A stretch of DNA of 64,000 bases, taken from assembly GCF_036227325.1 (NCBI RefSeq), contig NZ_CP109467.1, positions 3,782,001-3,846,000 on the forward strand. The letters are read 5' to 3'. This document shows, piece after piece, positions 27,856-36,506 of this stretch. Each line of letters starts with the position of its first letter. Position 1 is the stretch's first letter. Origin of the DNA: Streptomyces sp. NBC_01465. GTDB taxonomy: Bacteria; Actinomycetota; Actinomycetes; Streptomycetales; Streptomycetaceae. Below the pieces are notes generated by a model. That model was not told the DNA's origin, made no database searches, and saw only the letters and a program-made list of their open reading frames with translations. Position numbers and translations under genes: made by a program.

Positions 27856-28320
27856 TCAGCCCGCGAGGCGCTTCTTCACCTCGGCGGCCACCCTGCCGCC
27901 CTCGGCGAGACCCGCCACCTTCGGGTTGACGATCTTCATGACCGCACCCATCGCCCGCGGCCCCTCGGCGCCCGCAGCCTTCGCCTCCTCGACGGCCCCG
28001 GCGACGATCGCGCCCAGCTCGTCGTCGGACAGCTGCTTCGGCAGGTACTCGGCGAGGAGCTCGCCCTCGGCCTTCTCCCGCGCGGCCGACTCGGCGCGAC
28101 CGCCCTGCTCGAACGCCTCGGCCGCCTCACGGCGCTTCTTCGCCTCCTTGGCGATCACCTTGACGACCTCGTCGTCGGAGAGCTCCCGGGCGGTCTTGCC
28201 CGAAACCTCTTCATTGGTGATCGCGGAGAGCGTCAGCCGGAGCGTCGAGGAGCGCAGCTCGTCGCGCGCCCGGATCGCCTCGGTGAGTTCGTCCTTCAGC
28301 CTGGCCTTCAGCGTGGTCAT
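27856..28320 (-). CDS. GatB/YqeY domain protein
   Basis: 154 residues from ATG 28320. The sequence is the YqeY family: a helical N-terminal bundle (MTTLKARLKDELTEAIRARD) and a tail domain with MGAVMKIVNPKVAG, related to the C-terminal tRNA-binding domain of GatB. As a stand-alone protein its role is unproven; tRNA-dependent amidation is suggested by homology. It is divergent from the metallophosphoesterase and converges on the PBP gene. Confidence 0.88.
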   Translation of the reverse strand: MTTLKARLKDELTEAIRARDELRSSTLRLTLSAITNEEVSGKTARELSDDEVVKVIAKEAKKRREAAEAFEQGGRAESAAREKAEGELLAEYLPKQLSDDELGAIVAGAVEEAKAAGAEGPRAMGAVMKIVNPKVAGLAEGGRVAAEVKKRLAG

Positions 28321-28397
28321 GGGGTCAAGTGTCGCAGGTACGGCGCCCGGGCCGCCCGCGGATTTCCGTGCTCCGGCCCGTCTGCGACGATGGGCGC

Positions 28398-29339
28398 ATG
28401 CGCGCACGCTACGGAGTTCCCCTCAAAGTCACCGCAGGAATCACGGCTGTTGGCGCGGCCGGCATCGCCTACGCCGCCGGTTTCGAGGCACGCTCGTACC
28501 GCCTGCGCAGAGTGACGGTCCCGGTCCTCGCGCCCGGCGCGCGCCCGCTCCGCGTCCTCCAGGTCTCCGACATCCACATGGTCGGCGGCCAGCGCAAGAA
28601 GCAGCGCTGGCTGCAGTCCCTGGCGGGTCTGCGCCCCGACTTCGTGGTCAACACCGGCGACAACCTCTCGGACACCGAAGCGGTCCCCGAGGTGCTGGAC
28701 GCGCTGGGCCCGCTGATGGAGTTCCCGGGCGCGTACGTCTTCGGCTCGAACGACTACTACGGCCCCATGTTCCGCAACCCGGCCCGCTACCTCCTCGAGA
28801 AGGTCCAGGGCAAGACGGGCCTGAACGGCAACCCGCCCGCGGTCAACGTCATCCACAACCCCTGGGAAGACCTGCGCGACGGCTTCGACCAGGCGGGCTG
28901 GCTCAACCTCACCAACACCCGCGGCCGCCTCAAGCTCGACGGCGCGGAGATCGCCTTCACCGGCCTGGACGACCCGCACATCAAGCGCGACCGCTACGCC
29001 GAGGTCGCGGGCGGCCCCGAAACGGGCGCCGACGTCTCCATCGGCGTCGTCCACGCCCCGTACCTCCGCGCCATCGACGCGTTCACCGCCGACGGCTACC
29101 CCCTGATCCTCGCGGGCCACACCCACGGCGGCCAGCTCTGCATCCCCTTCTACGGCGCCCTCGTCACCAACTGCGACCTGGACACCAAGCGGGTGAAGGG
29201 CCTCTCCACCCACAGCACATCCCCCTCCACGCGCTCCTACCTGCACGTCTCGGCAGGCTGCGGCACCAACCGCTACACCCCCGTCCGCTTCGCCTGCCCG
29301 CCCGAGGTCACCCTGCTGACGCTCACCGCGCGCGACTGA
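28398..29339 (+). CDS. YkuE-like calcineurin-type metallophosphoesterase
   Basis: 313 residues from ATG 28398. The metal-site motifs run in order: SDIHMVGG, NTGDNL, the GSNDYYG segment in place of GNHD, and AGHTHGGQ. An N-terminal hydrophobic stretch near residues 8-28 anchors or exports it. The third motif has Ser-Asn-Asp where many relatives have Gly-Asn-His-Asp, a common variant in Streptomyces. The substrate is probably a cell-envelope phosphoester, by family. Start support is GACGAT six bases upstream with no ribosome binding site. Confidence 0.85.
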   Translation: MRARYGVPLKVTAGITAVGAAGIAYAAGFEARSYRLRRVTVPVLAPGARPLRVLQVSDIHMVGGQRKKQRWLQSLAGLRPDFVVNTGDNLSDTEAVPEVLDALGPLMEFPGAYVFGSNDYYGPMFRNPARYLLEKVQGKTGLNGNPPAVNVIHNPWEDLRDGFDQAGWLNLTNTRGRLKLDGAEIAFTGLDDPHIKRDRYAEVAGGPETGADVSIGVVHAPYLRAIDAFTADGYPLILAGHTHGGQLCIPFYGALVTNCDLDTKRVKGLSTHSTSPSTRSYLHVSAGCGTNRYTPVRFACPPEVTLLTLTARD

Positions 29340-29364
29340 TCACTGCGCCCCTACGGTGGGGAGC

Positions 29365-30078
29365 ATGGTCGCGCCACTCCCCACCGCCGTCCCACCGGCA
29401 GCCGTCGTCCCCCCGCACCGCCACCCGTACGCGGCAGCCTTCCGCGCGCTGATCTGCGCGGCGGCGGTCACCGGCATCGTGATCGACCTCTTCCTGGTCA
29501 GCCCCGGCCAGCTCCTGAGCTACTTCACGATCCAGTCGAACATCCTGCTCGCGCTGGCCTGCGGCATCTCCGCGTACCGCGCCTGGACGGGCAGCCCACC
29601 GCTGCCGGCCTGGGTCACCGGCGGCGCGCTCCTCTTCATCTGCATCACGGGCCTGGTCTACAACCTGGTGCTGCAGGGCGACCCGGCCGTCCCGACCCCG
29701 ACCGGCTGGAGCCAGGCGGCCAACGTCCTCCTCCACATGGTCACCCCCGCGGCGGCCCTCCTGGACTGGCTCCTGTTCACACCCCCCGGCGGCCTGCGCC
29801 CCCGCCACGCCGGACTGTGGCTGCTCTACCCGCTCGCGTATTTCGCCTTCGTCCTGGTCAGGGGCGCCCTCATGTCCCCCGGCGCGAAGGCCCGCTACCC
29901 GTACCCGTTCCTGGACGTGGAGCAGCACGGATACGCGGGGGTGCTGGGCAATGCGGTGATCTACGGCCTGATCTTCTACGCCCTGGCCCTGGCGATCGTC
30001 GGCCTGGACCGGATCCGCCCGTACCTGCACGGCAGCGAAAACCGGATTTCGTCTACGGCCACCGGTCCGCTAAAGTAA
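29365..30078 (+). CDS. Pr6Pr-type integral membrane protein
   Basis: A 237-residue protein with six predicted hydrophobic helices, between residues 30 and 220. The pattern [12 protein letters not shown] near residue 52, the Asp-containing [15 protein letters not shown] segment, and [13 protein letters not shown] match the Pr6Pr family of unknown function. The N-terminus is proline-rich. TACGGT lies seven bases before ATG 29365. It is the last chromosomal gene before tRNA-Pro. Confidence 0.78.
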   Translation: MVAPLPTAVPPAAVVPPHRHPYAAAFRALICAAAVTGIVIDLFLVSPGQLLSYFTIQSNILLALACGISAYRAWTGSPPLPAWVTGGALLFICITGLVYNLVLQGDPAVPTPTGWSQAANVLLHMVTPAAALLDWLLFTPPGGLRPRHAGLWLLYPLAYFAFVLVRGALMSPGAKARYPYPFLDVEQHGYAGVLGNAVIYGLIFYALALAIVGLDRIRPYLHGSENRISSTATGPLK

Positions 30079-30107
30079 TCGATGTCGCCGCGTGAGCGGG
30101 CGGACAT

Positions 30108-30181
30108 CGGGGTGTAGCGCAGCTTGGCAGCGCGCTTCGTTCGGGACGAAGAGGTCGTGGGTTCAAATCCCGCCACCCCGA
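30108..30181 (+). tRNA. tRNA-Pro, anticodon CGG
   Basis: The 74-nt cloverleaf has acceptor arms CGGGGTG/CACCCCG with discriminator A. The anticodon stem CTTCG/CGAAG holds loop TTCGGGA, anticodon CGG at 30142-30144. The T arm contains GGTTCAAATCC. CCA is not encoded. The 3' part from 30140 is duplicated at 50082-50126, so this gene is the integration site of the element and stays intact after insertion. Confidence 0.95.
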
Positions 30182-30184
30182 CAG
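30140..30184 (+). repeat. Attachment site attL (45-bp direct repeat, 3' half of tRNA-Pro)
   Basis: The sequence from the anticodon loop through the end of the tRNA plus three bases is identical to 50082-50126. Bases flanking each copy differ. It marks the left boundary of the integrated element. Confidence 0.93.
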
Positions 30185-30196
30185 AGAAACACCAGG

Positions 30197-30232
30197 TCAG
30201 GCCCGGTACTGAGAGATCAGTGCCGGGCCTGA
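30197..30232. terminator. Terminator supplied by the element downstream of tRNA-Pro
   Basis: TCAGGCCCGGTACTGA pairs with TCAGTGCCGGGCCTGA (one G-U pair) around GAGA. It lies 12 bp inside the element and would end the tRNA transcript. Confidence 0.82.
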
Positions 30233-30252
30233 TTTGCGTTCGGGGGCCAATT

Positions 30253-30292
30253 TGGGAGCCATTTGGGAGCCGACTTCGAGATGCGGCTCCCA
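30253..30292. promoter_or_regulatory. Left-end TGGGAGCC repeats (putative integrase arm sites)
   Basis: TGGGAGCC occurs at 30253-30260 and 30264-30271, 11 bp apart start to start, with an inverted copy at 30285-30292. The same pair with the same 11-bp spacing lies near the right end at 49958-49976, which suggests recombination-protein binding. Confidence 0.6.
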
Positions 30293-30467
30293 GAAGGAGA
30301 GTTCCAGGAGCTGGAGCTCCACCCCAACTGGCTCCGCGCACGTCGCCGTTCCGGCCGAGTCAACGCCACCCTAGGGACCTCACTCGCCATCCGTTTCGGG
30401 CAAGGCATCAGCGGCGGAATATTTCGTGCTACTGTTTCGTGGACTGATATGAGGCGGTGAGAAGCGC

Positions 30468-31577
30468 ATGGCAGCGGTCAGGCAGGAAGCACAGCCGGGG
30501 ATGCTCGTGTTGGCACGAGAGTCCCGGGGGTTGACCCAGGTAGAAGTCGCAGCCGCCATGACTAAGGCGTCTCAGGGGGAAGCGACTCCTGTGTCCCAGG
30601 GCTACGTGAGCCGTGCAGAAGCAGGGCGACTCGTCGTTAGTGACGAACGTCTGGCCCTATATGCCGCCGCCCTTGGATATCCTCCAGCGCTGCTCTGCCT
30701 GGACCCACAGGTGAGCGGCATTGGGGTGGGCTTGGTTCATCACCGCAAGAAGGCGTCCCTGTCCACGTCTGCCCTACGCCGCGTCCACGCTCACCTAGCC
30801 CTGGCCCGACTGCAGTTGGACGGCCTCACAGCGGAGGCAGGCGTGCCTGAGGAGCCGTCGCGCTTCGTAAGGGTCCCGTTGAACGACCTCGTGACCCCTA
30901 AGGACGCAGCACGCCGGGTCCGCCGGGAATGGAACATGCCGCCCGGCCCCGTGCTCGACATGGTTGGGGTAGCGGAGAGCGCTGGCGCCCTCGTACTCAC
31001 CGAAGACTTGGACAGCGACCTGTTGGACGCCGTGAGCCAGTGGCCCGAGGGGCGACAGCCGCTCCTGCTGGCCAACACTCGCACCCCCGGAGATCGTCGC
31101 CGCTTCAGCATCGCCCACGAGTTGGGGCACATGGTGATGCACCCGGTACCCGGGGCAGCGTCCACACAAGAGAAGCAGGCAGACGCCTTCGCCGCAGAGT
31201 TCCTGATGCCGGCCGCCGATATCCGAGCGTCCTTCTCAGACGGGATCGACCTATCTGGGCTGGCGGATCTCAAACGCACTTGGGGCGTTTCAATGTCGGC
31301 TCTCCTGCGCCGTGCCCAGACACTCAACACCATCAGCGAATGGCAGTACCGCACCCTGATGATCGAGATGTCAGCGCTCGGCTACCGGACGACAGAGCCG
31401 GTCGAGGTGCTCCCCGAACACCCTCAGCGAGTCGCCGCCCTCGTGCAGCACTTGCTGACTATTCGCCAGATGCCTCTTGAGGAGGCGGCAGCGTGTGCCC
31501 ATCTCCTCCCGGAGGACTTCCAGCGCCTATACGTCGATGGCGCCGACTCATCATCGATCCCAGCCACTCGAAGGTGA
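30468..31577 (+). CDS. XRE-HTH plus ImmA/IrrE metallopeptidase regulator
   Basis: A 369-residue protein. An N-terminal XRE-type HTH covers residues about 10-75 (RGLTQVEVAAAM, then VSQGYVSRAE). An ImmA/IrrE zinc-peptidase domain follows, with HELGH in FSIAHELGHMVMH near residue 222 and the third ligand Glu in DAFAAEFLMP. Such proteins cleave or relieve partner repressors on stress or element induction; in this fusion the HTH may be its own DNA anchor. The stop is two bases before the next gene's ATG, so the two form an operon. The gene is less GC-rich than core genes. Confidence 0.85.
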   Translation: MAAVRQEAQPGMLVLARESRGLTQVEVAAAMTKASQGEATPVSQGYVSRAEAGRLVVSDERLALYAAALGYPPALLCLDPQVSGIGVGLVHHRKKASLSTSALRRVHAHLALARLQLDGLTAEAGVPEEPSRFVRVPLNDLVTPKDAARRVRREWNMPPGPVLDMVGVAESAGALVLTEDLDSDLLDAVSQWPEGRQPLLLANTRTPGDRRRFSIAHELGHMVMHPVPGAASTQEKQADAFAAEFLMPAADIRASFSDGIDLSGLADLKRTWGVSMSALLRRAQTLNTISEWQYRTLMIEMSALGYRTTEPVEVLPEHPQRVAALVQHLLTIRQMPLEEAAACAHLLPEDFQRLYVDGADSSSIPATRR

Positions 31578-31579
31578 CC

Positions 31580-32803
31580 ATGAACGAGCCCTCGTCCTCG
31601 CTGCCCCGTCCTCGCTCCGATCTGACCGAGCCTCCCGACGCCGCGAGCCAGGTAGGGCAGTCGGAAGGCATGAGCCAGCTGCGCGGCCGCATGCTGATCC
31701 AAGTCAGTACCTTCCGCCTCAACTATGTTCAGGCGCACCTGGACCCCGGCCGAAGCGGACTCGTCCTGTGCGGAGAAGACGCAGTGAAGAAGGCTGGCAC
31801 CCTACGCTTCAAAGAGGGCTTCGACAGCCCGCTCCTGATCGACCCGGCTGTGTACGAGACTCGCGTCGCAACAGAAGACGATCCGTTCCCGTACGAGATC
31901 GAGCCCACGCTGTTCCTCGATGACCCCCTGGAACTTGCCTTGGCCGAGCAACGCGATGCCGGCGCGACGCTCGCTATGACACCCACGGGCTACATCAGGG
32001 CCGAAGACTCGGACGCCCTTCGTGCGGCCGTAACCCGCGTCCTGGAACTTGACGACCCAACAGTGGTCTTCGCTGCCCCTGTCGATGTCGCCTGGTTGCG
32101 CGACGAAGAGTCGACTCGCCAGCTCATCGCCTATTTGCGCATGCTCAAGGGCCCTAAGGCGATCATGCTGGGCGGACAAATGGATCCCCTCGGCCGATAC
32201 GCCAAAGCCGTAACCCATCTCAAGCGGCTCGTCGAGGAAGTTCCCGACGCGGCACTCCTGCGTACCGACCTCGCAGCCTTCGGCGCCCTGGCCGCTGGTG
32301 CAGCCTTCACTGCTTTCGGCACGAGTAGCCGCTACCGGCACATCGTCGCACCAGGCGAAAAGGCACAGACGAACAAGCGCATCCCTGTCAGGTCTCCGCA
32401 CGTTCTCTTCCCCGAGTTGATGGCGTTCTTCCTGGGAGAGACGATCGCCAAGCGCTACGGTGGCGCGGACACACCGGTCTGTTACTGCGCGTCCTGCGCT
32501 GGTAACCGCGCTCTGGATGCCTTTACGAGCAATCGCGGCGACCTGCCGGCCTCGGCGGCCGCTCACAATGTTGCGGTCCTCATGGAGTGGCTTCGCACCC
32601 TCGCCGCTGCCGAACCCGGACTCGCTCGTCAGCAGTGGTGGTACGACCGCTGCCGGACAGCCCTGGATCAGTACACGGTGATCAACGCGTCAATCCGGCA
32701 ACCGGGCGCCTTCAAGTCCCCTGCCCAACTGGACCGCTGGGCCCTCGAAGCACCCGAGCAGCTCGCCACCGATCAGAAGGCGGAAGCTGACCGGAGCCGC
32801 TGA
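31580..32803 (+). CDS. Protein with tRNA-guanine-transglycosylase-like zinc motif
   Basis: 407 residues from ATG 31580, preceded by GAAGGTG. Cysteines C301, C303 and C306 plus H329 reproduce the CxCxxC...HN zinc site of TGT/DpdA-type enzymes. LLIDPAVYE near residue 97 resembles the substrate-binding TDSGGFQ strand. The region that should carry the nucleophilic Asp (FDCVxPTR in TGT) reads like TAFGTSSRYRH, so that Asp is not evident. It is probably a TGT-fold relative; whether it modifies nucleic acid is unknown. It is co-transcribed with the XRE-ImmA gene, and its last 31 bases overlap the convergent gene. Confidence 0.5.
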   Translation: MNEPSSSLPRPRSDLTEPPDAASQVGQSEGMSQLRGRMLIQVSTFRLNYVQAHLDPGRSGLVLCGEDAVKKAGTLRFKEGFDSPLLIDPAVYETRVATEDDPFPYEIEPTLFLDDPLELALAEQRDAGATLAMTPTGYIRAEDSDALRAAVTRVLELDDPTVVFAAPVDVAWLRDEESTRQLIAYLRMLKGPKAIMLGGQMDPLGRYAKAVTHLKRLVEEVPDAALLRTDLAAFGALAAGAAFTAFGTSSRYRHIVAPGEKAQTNKRIPVRSPHVLFPELMAFFLGETIAKRYGGADTPVCYCASCAGNRALDAFTSNRGDLPASAAAHNVAVLMEWLRTLAAAEPGLARQQWWYDRCRTALDQYTVINASIRQPGAFKSPAQLDRWALEAPEQLATDQKAEADRSR

Positions 32804-33411
32804 TATAGGTCCTCGACGAACCACCAGGCCGCAGCGGTGTGTCGAGGCGGCCTGTACTCCTCCGGCTCCAGGACCAGCTCAACGTCACGTCCTGAGGCAA
32901 CGAACACACCGATTCCGTAGAAGTCAGCTTCCACCAAAGCTTCATCCAGACGAGCTGGCCTGCGATCCAGCAGCACAGCCCGGCGACAGAAGGGCGCGAA
33001 GCGACCAGCCTTCTCGAGCCCCTGACGCAAGCTGGCGGCGCGGACCACAGCAAGATCCACATGCACGGGACGCACAGCCTGCCTGGCCACGGTCTTCCGG
33101 CTGCGCTCAGCGGCCCCAGCTGGCAGGGCCCGGACAGCACGCCGCTCTTTTGGACCCAGCGTGTCCATTGGGACAGCAATGCCCACAGGCAGAGCCAGCA
33201 GAGACTCCAGATCGGCCATGTGAGCCAACGGCGCAGCTGAACTTCGCTCTCGCCGTGCGTGCTCAGCTGCGTCCAGTCGGTAGAAGCAAAGGGCCTCGAC
33301 CCCGCAGATCGACACGACCTGCGCCTGGCTCCCCGGCTCCAGCAGCGCGCGGGAGGCCACTCGCACAGAACCGTCCACTGCGGTATTCGCCAAGGTCACC
33401 ATGGCCTCCAC
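32773..33411 (-). CDS. Hypothetical protein convergent with the TGT-like gene
   Basis: A 212-residue soluble protein that I do not recognise. It has a basic central region (residues about 85-125) and a C-terminal VFVASGRDVELVLEPEEYRPP followed by WWFVEDLYQRL. No signal peptide or membrane helix is seen. The start is GTG 33411 with GGTGAGGCAGG upstream; ATG 33402 is an alternative. Codon use is that of the element rather than the core. It overlaps the 3' end of the TGT-like gene by 31 bp. Confidence 0.6.
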   Translation of the reverse strand: MEAMVTLANTAVDGSVRVASRALLEPGSQAQVVSICGVEALCFYRLDAAEHARRERSSAAPLAHMADLESLLALPVGIAVPMDTLGPKERRAVRALPAGAAERSRKTVARQAVRPVHVDLAVVRAASLRQGLEKAGRFAPFCRRAVLLDRRPARLDEALVEADFYGIGVFVASGRDVELVLEPEEYRPPRHTAAAWWFVEDLYQRLRSASAF

Positions 33412-33650
33412 CCTGCCTCACCAGGCACCGGCCGCAAACAGCGGCCCTCGCCATTCATCCAACCGGTACCGGCACGACTCCACCTGCCAAACCGCTCAAG
33501 CAGCGCCGTGGACACTGCTCCGGGCGGGTTCATTGTCTGAGCATCCCGCTGAAAGTGAGCCACCGGGCCAGGTAAAGCCCTTCTCCCACCCGGCAGCCTC
33601 CGCTTCGTGTACTGGTGTCCTCGCACGCCTCCTGGATGGCTACGTCTGCC

Positions 33651-35168
33651 TTATGAGAGCCCTACCCGCCGCGCCTTCAAGAGCGAGTCCAGCGCCCCTA
33701 CCGGCGACGTGGTGCACATCGCGAGCCGCGCGTCGAGCGCTGCTTCCCACTGTGCAGTGAGGCCAGCTACGAGACGCCGGCGCATGCCGACGGTGACGTG
33801 GGCGTAGCGGGCGGAGACCGAGCCGTCGATGTGGCCCATGCGTTCGTCCATGAGGACTTTCTCGGTGCCGAGGTCCTCCATCATCGTGCGGTGGGTGTGG
33901 CGCAGGCCGTGGGGTGTGAGGCCCTTGGCGATCGGGAGCCAGCAGGCGTCGGCCCGAGCGGCGGCTCCTCGGCCTCGGGCCGGGATGCCGGGCCATGGTT
34001 CACCGAGGATCGGTACCGGGCGGGCCTCCTGAGGGGCCTTCTTCGGGTACCAGCCTGAGACTGCCGGAGTGAACAGCCAGGTGGCGAAGCCGTTTCGGCG
34101 CCAGTGGGCCGCGTGCTCGGATGTGGTGCCGCCGCGCACGAAGGCGAGGTCCTGGATCGCCTGCTCCACCTGGGCGCGCTTCGCCTCCGAGACGCGGTCG
34201 GGGTGGTTGAGGACGTTCGAGACCGTACCCGTGGAGACTCCGGCGCGGCGAGCGATGTCGATGAGCTTGGCGCCCTGGTGGCCGCCGGTACGCGCCGCGC
34301 CCTGGCCTCGGAAGACGTATGTCCTGCCGTGGCAGGGGCAGGGCGTCGGCTTCGTACGGGCGATGTGGTTGAAGACCAGGGCGGACAGCCAGTCCGTCGA
34401 GTCGATGGTGCGGTAGCTGTCGTCCTTGGGCGGGCAGCGCACCAGCTCGCCGGTGTCCAGCTCGTACAGCTGCCACTCGACACGGAAGGAGTTGCGTCGG
34501 ACGAACTCCGTTTCCAGGCCGACGATTTCACCCCAGCGCTTGCCGGTGTAGCCCTTGAGGACCGTGGCGACGAACTCGTCATCCCGGCCGGAGAGCAGAG
34601 CCGCCCGCTCGGCGGTGAGCAGGATGCCGAGCGCGTCGGTGACGACCTTCTCCGGGCCTCGGTCGCGCGAGCGGCCTGCGCGCTTGCCTCGACCTCGGCG
34701 ACGGGCTGCCGGGTTGGACGTGAGCAGGCCCTCGTCGATCGCGTCCTCGAAGATCAGATGGAGCGTGGAACGCCAGGTCTTGACGCTGGAGGCCGCGTAC
34801 ACGGCTCGCTCCTTCTTCTCCCACAGCTCGACGTCCGTGCGCAGAATGCCCGCAATCGCCTTGTCCTCGAAGTCGGGGAGCAGGTGCTCCTCGATGTGGC
34901 GCTTGTAGTTCTGCATCGTCGAGGCGGCCAGGTCCTGCGCCTCGTACCAGCGGCTCGCGTACTCGCCGAAGGTCTCCTGGCCTAGCGTCGGATCGCGCCA
35001 GTCGCCACGCCGGAATTTGTTCTCCGCCTCGCTCGCCGCGCGCTGGGCTTCGCCCTTGGTGGCGAACTTCAGCGGCTTGTCGTCCTCGCCGACGACCGTG
35101 AGGTGTTTGCCGGGCGCGATCTTGTAGCGGCCGCGCCAGTAGTTTCCGCGCTTCTCGCCGAAACCCAT
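33651..35168 (-). CDS. int: Tyrosine integrase with embedded LacI-type HTH
   Basis: A 505-residue site-specific recombinase. A SAM-like core-binding domain covers residues about 65-150. The catalytic residues are R211 (TGKRWGE), H420 and R423 (HGLRHT), H446 (MGHIDG) and nucleophile Y455 (SARYAHVT). Residues about 301-347 form a complete LacI-family HTH with its hinge, inserted in the catalytic domain between R211 and H420. This is more than the usual integrase needs. It is the only integrase in the element and should use the tRNA-Pro repeat. Its gene is followed upstream by the excisionase-like gene, 27 bp away. Confidence 0.92.
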   Translation of the reverse strand: MGFGEKRGNYWRGRYKIAPGKHLTVVGEDDKPLKFATKGEAQRAASEAENKFRRGDWRDPTLGQETFGEYASRWYEAQDLAASTMQNYKRHIEEHLLPDFEDKAIAGILRTDVELWEKKERAVYAASSVKTWRSTLHLIFEDAIDEGLLTSNPAARRRGRGKRAGRSRDRGPEKVVTDALGILLTAERAALLSGRDDEFVATVLKGYTGKRWGEIVGLETEFVRRNSFRVEWQLYELDTGELVRCPPKDDSYRTIDSTDWLSALVFNHIARTKPTPCPCHGRTYVFRGQGAARTGGHQGAKLIDIARRAGVSTGTVSNVLNHPDRVSEAKRAQVEQAIQDLAFVRGGTTSEHAAHWRRNGFATWLFTPAVSGWYPKKAPQEARPVPILGEPWPGIPARGRGAAARADACWLPIAKGLTPHGLRHTHRTMMEDLGTEKVLMDERMGHIDGSVSARYAHVTVGMRRRLVAGLTAQWEAALDARLAMCTTSPVGALDSLLKARRVGLS

Positions 35169-35195
35169 GTATCCCTCCCCTGCTTCGTCGTCGTG

Positions 35196-35573
35196 CTAGG
35201 CCGCAGTCCCAAACTGGCTCTGACGCGCTCGGCGCGGTGGCCGGGCGCGGAGACGGGCCGTGGGAACGGCGGGCGACGAAGGAGGCTGTGGAGCAGCGGA
35301 CTTGACGGCAGGAGCCGCTTTCGCTGCCCCTTGCTGCGGGAGGGCAGGGCGGGCCTCGTTCATTCGGATGATCTCCGCGAGGTGCTCGCCGGTGAAGCGG
35401 TACGCGCGGCCGACGCGGGTGAAGGGGATGAGCCGACGACGGGCCCGGTCCTTGACCCACCAGGCGGAGCAGCCGAGTACGTCGGCGACTTCCTCGGGGA
35501 CATAGAGGCGCGGCAGGGCGACCTCGGCGTCCGAGGTCGGAACGGAGGCAGGGGGTATTGCGGGTTGGCGCAA
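35196..35573 (-). CDS. xis: Excisionase-like MerR/HTH_17 DNA-binding protein
   Basis: A 125-residue protein with a winged HTH at residues about 22-70: LYVPEEVADVLGCSAWWVKD, then RRLIPFTRVGRAYRF. It has a long basic, Pro/Ala-rich C-terminal tail. This layout is typical of AICE excisionases (HTH_17 domain). It lies 27 bp upstream of int on the same strand, which supports a directionality role. Confidence 0.8.
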   Translation of the reverse strand: MRQPAIPPASVPTSDAEVALPRLYVPEEVADVLGCSAWWVKDRARRRLIPFTRVGRAYRFTGEHLAEIIRMNEARPALPQQGAAKAAPAVKSAAPQPPSSPAVPTARLRARPPRRARQSQFGTAA

Positions 35574-35707
35574 GGAGGGAGTCCTCTACAGGTCTTGGCG
35601 GGCATGGGGGCGCGGCAACGCCGACCCGCCGGTCGATCGCTAGGGATGTGGATGAGCTGCCCGGCCTGGGGGGTTTGCGGGCCCAGGTCGGGAGGGGGTG
35701 CCGGAGG

Positions 35708-36220
35708 CTATGCCTGGTCGGCGGGGTGGGCGTCGCGGTCACCGGGCGGAGGGCCGTGCATCTTCAGCATGGTCTTGCTGGCCTCCTCCGCGATGGCGCT
35801 CTGGACCATGAGGTCGGCTTCCTCGCGGATGTCGGGGTGCTCGGCGAGGTAGGCGTCGAACGCGTCGCGCGCCTGCGCGAAAGCCATGTTGGCTCTCTGG
35901 GTCGCGCGGAACGCGTCCACGACCTCGTCGATGAGTTCCATGGCACGGGCCTTGGCGGCCAGCTGCGGCGGTCCGATGAGGTTGCGCAGGTCGATGCCGA
36001 GGACCTCGGCGAAGCCGATGGCGTCGTCGAGGTTGATGCGGCGCTTGCCGTTTTCGATCCGCCAGACCGCGGACGGGTTCATCTCGAAGCCGGCCTCGTT
36101 GAGCCGGTCAGACAGAGCGTTGGTGCTCCAGCCGCGCGCCTCGCGCTCCACCCTGATACGGGTTGCGACGTTCGCCTCGCCGCTGAGCAGGACGCCCTCG
36201 GACGTTTCTTCCTCCGCCAC
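35708..36220 (-). CDS. XRE-family transcriptional regulator of the element
   Basis: 170 residues from GTG 36220, preceded five bases upstream by AAGGAGG. The HTH occupies residues about 18-75 (RIRVEREARGWSTNALSDRL, then SAVWRIENGKRRI). A helical C-terminal region follows and may dimerise. It is divergent from the DUF3631 gene, across a region with repeated TGCA-type motifs and a perfect palindrome. It probably represses its own promoter and the element's transfer or replication-type genes. Confidence 0.82.
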   Translation of the reverse strand: MAEEETSEGVLLSGEANVATRIRVEREARGWSTNALSDRLNEAGFEMNPSAVWRIENGKRRINLDDAIGFAEVLGIDLRNLIGPPQLAAKARAMELIDEVVDAFRATQRANMAFAQARDAFDAYLAEHPDIREEADLMVQSAIAEEASKTMLKMHGPPPGDRDAHPADQA

Positions 36221-36249
36221 CGGCACCTCCTTCCGTTCGTAGCGATGCA

Positions 36250-36319
36250 CTGCGCTTTGCAGCACAGCCTAAACAGTAGCATCGCTACTGCGAGATGCAA
36301 AACACTTCTGCGATCTGCA
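36250..36319. promoter_or_regulatory. Operator region: three CTGCGnnnTGCA repeats and one palindrome
   Basis: CTGCGnnnTGCA occurs at 36250-36261, 36288-36299 and 36308-36319; the last two are 20 bp apart. The perfect palindrome CAGTAGC-ATC-GCTACTG lies at 36274-36290. All are between the divergent XRE and DUF3631 genes, where a repressor would act. Confidence 0.65.
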
Positions 36320-36394
36320 ATTCGTGTGGCATAGTGGTGGCATCCCCACCCCACCGACCTCAGGAGTCCGCACGCCCGCACGTCACATGAAAGA

Positions 36395-36417
36395 AGCCCC
36401 CGGCGATGCCGGGGGCT
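36395..36417 (+). terminator. Hairpin in the leader of the DUF3631 gene
   Basis: AGCCCCCGGC pairs perfectly with GCCGGGGGCT around GAT. It lies downstream of the divergent promoter region and about 90 bp before the DUF3631 start, so it may attenuate the plus-strand operon. Confidence 0.6.
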
Positions 36418-36506
36418 CAAGCGCAAACCTCTCAACCGCCATCCCTAGCGATCAACCTGCGGAGACCGGGATTGCCGTCCCATATGGCCCGCAAGCAGAG
36501 GAGCTG

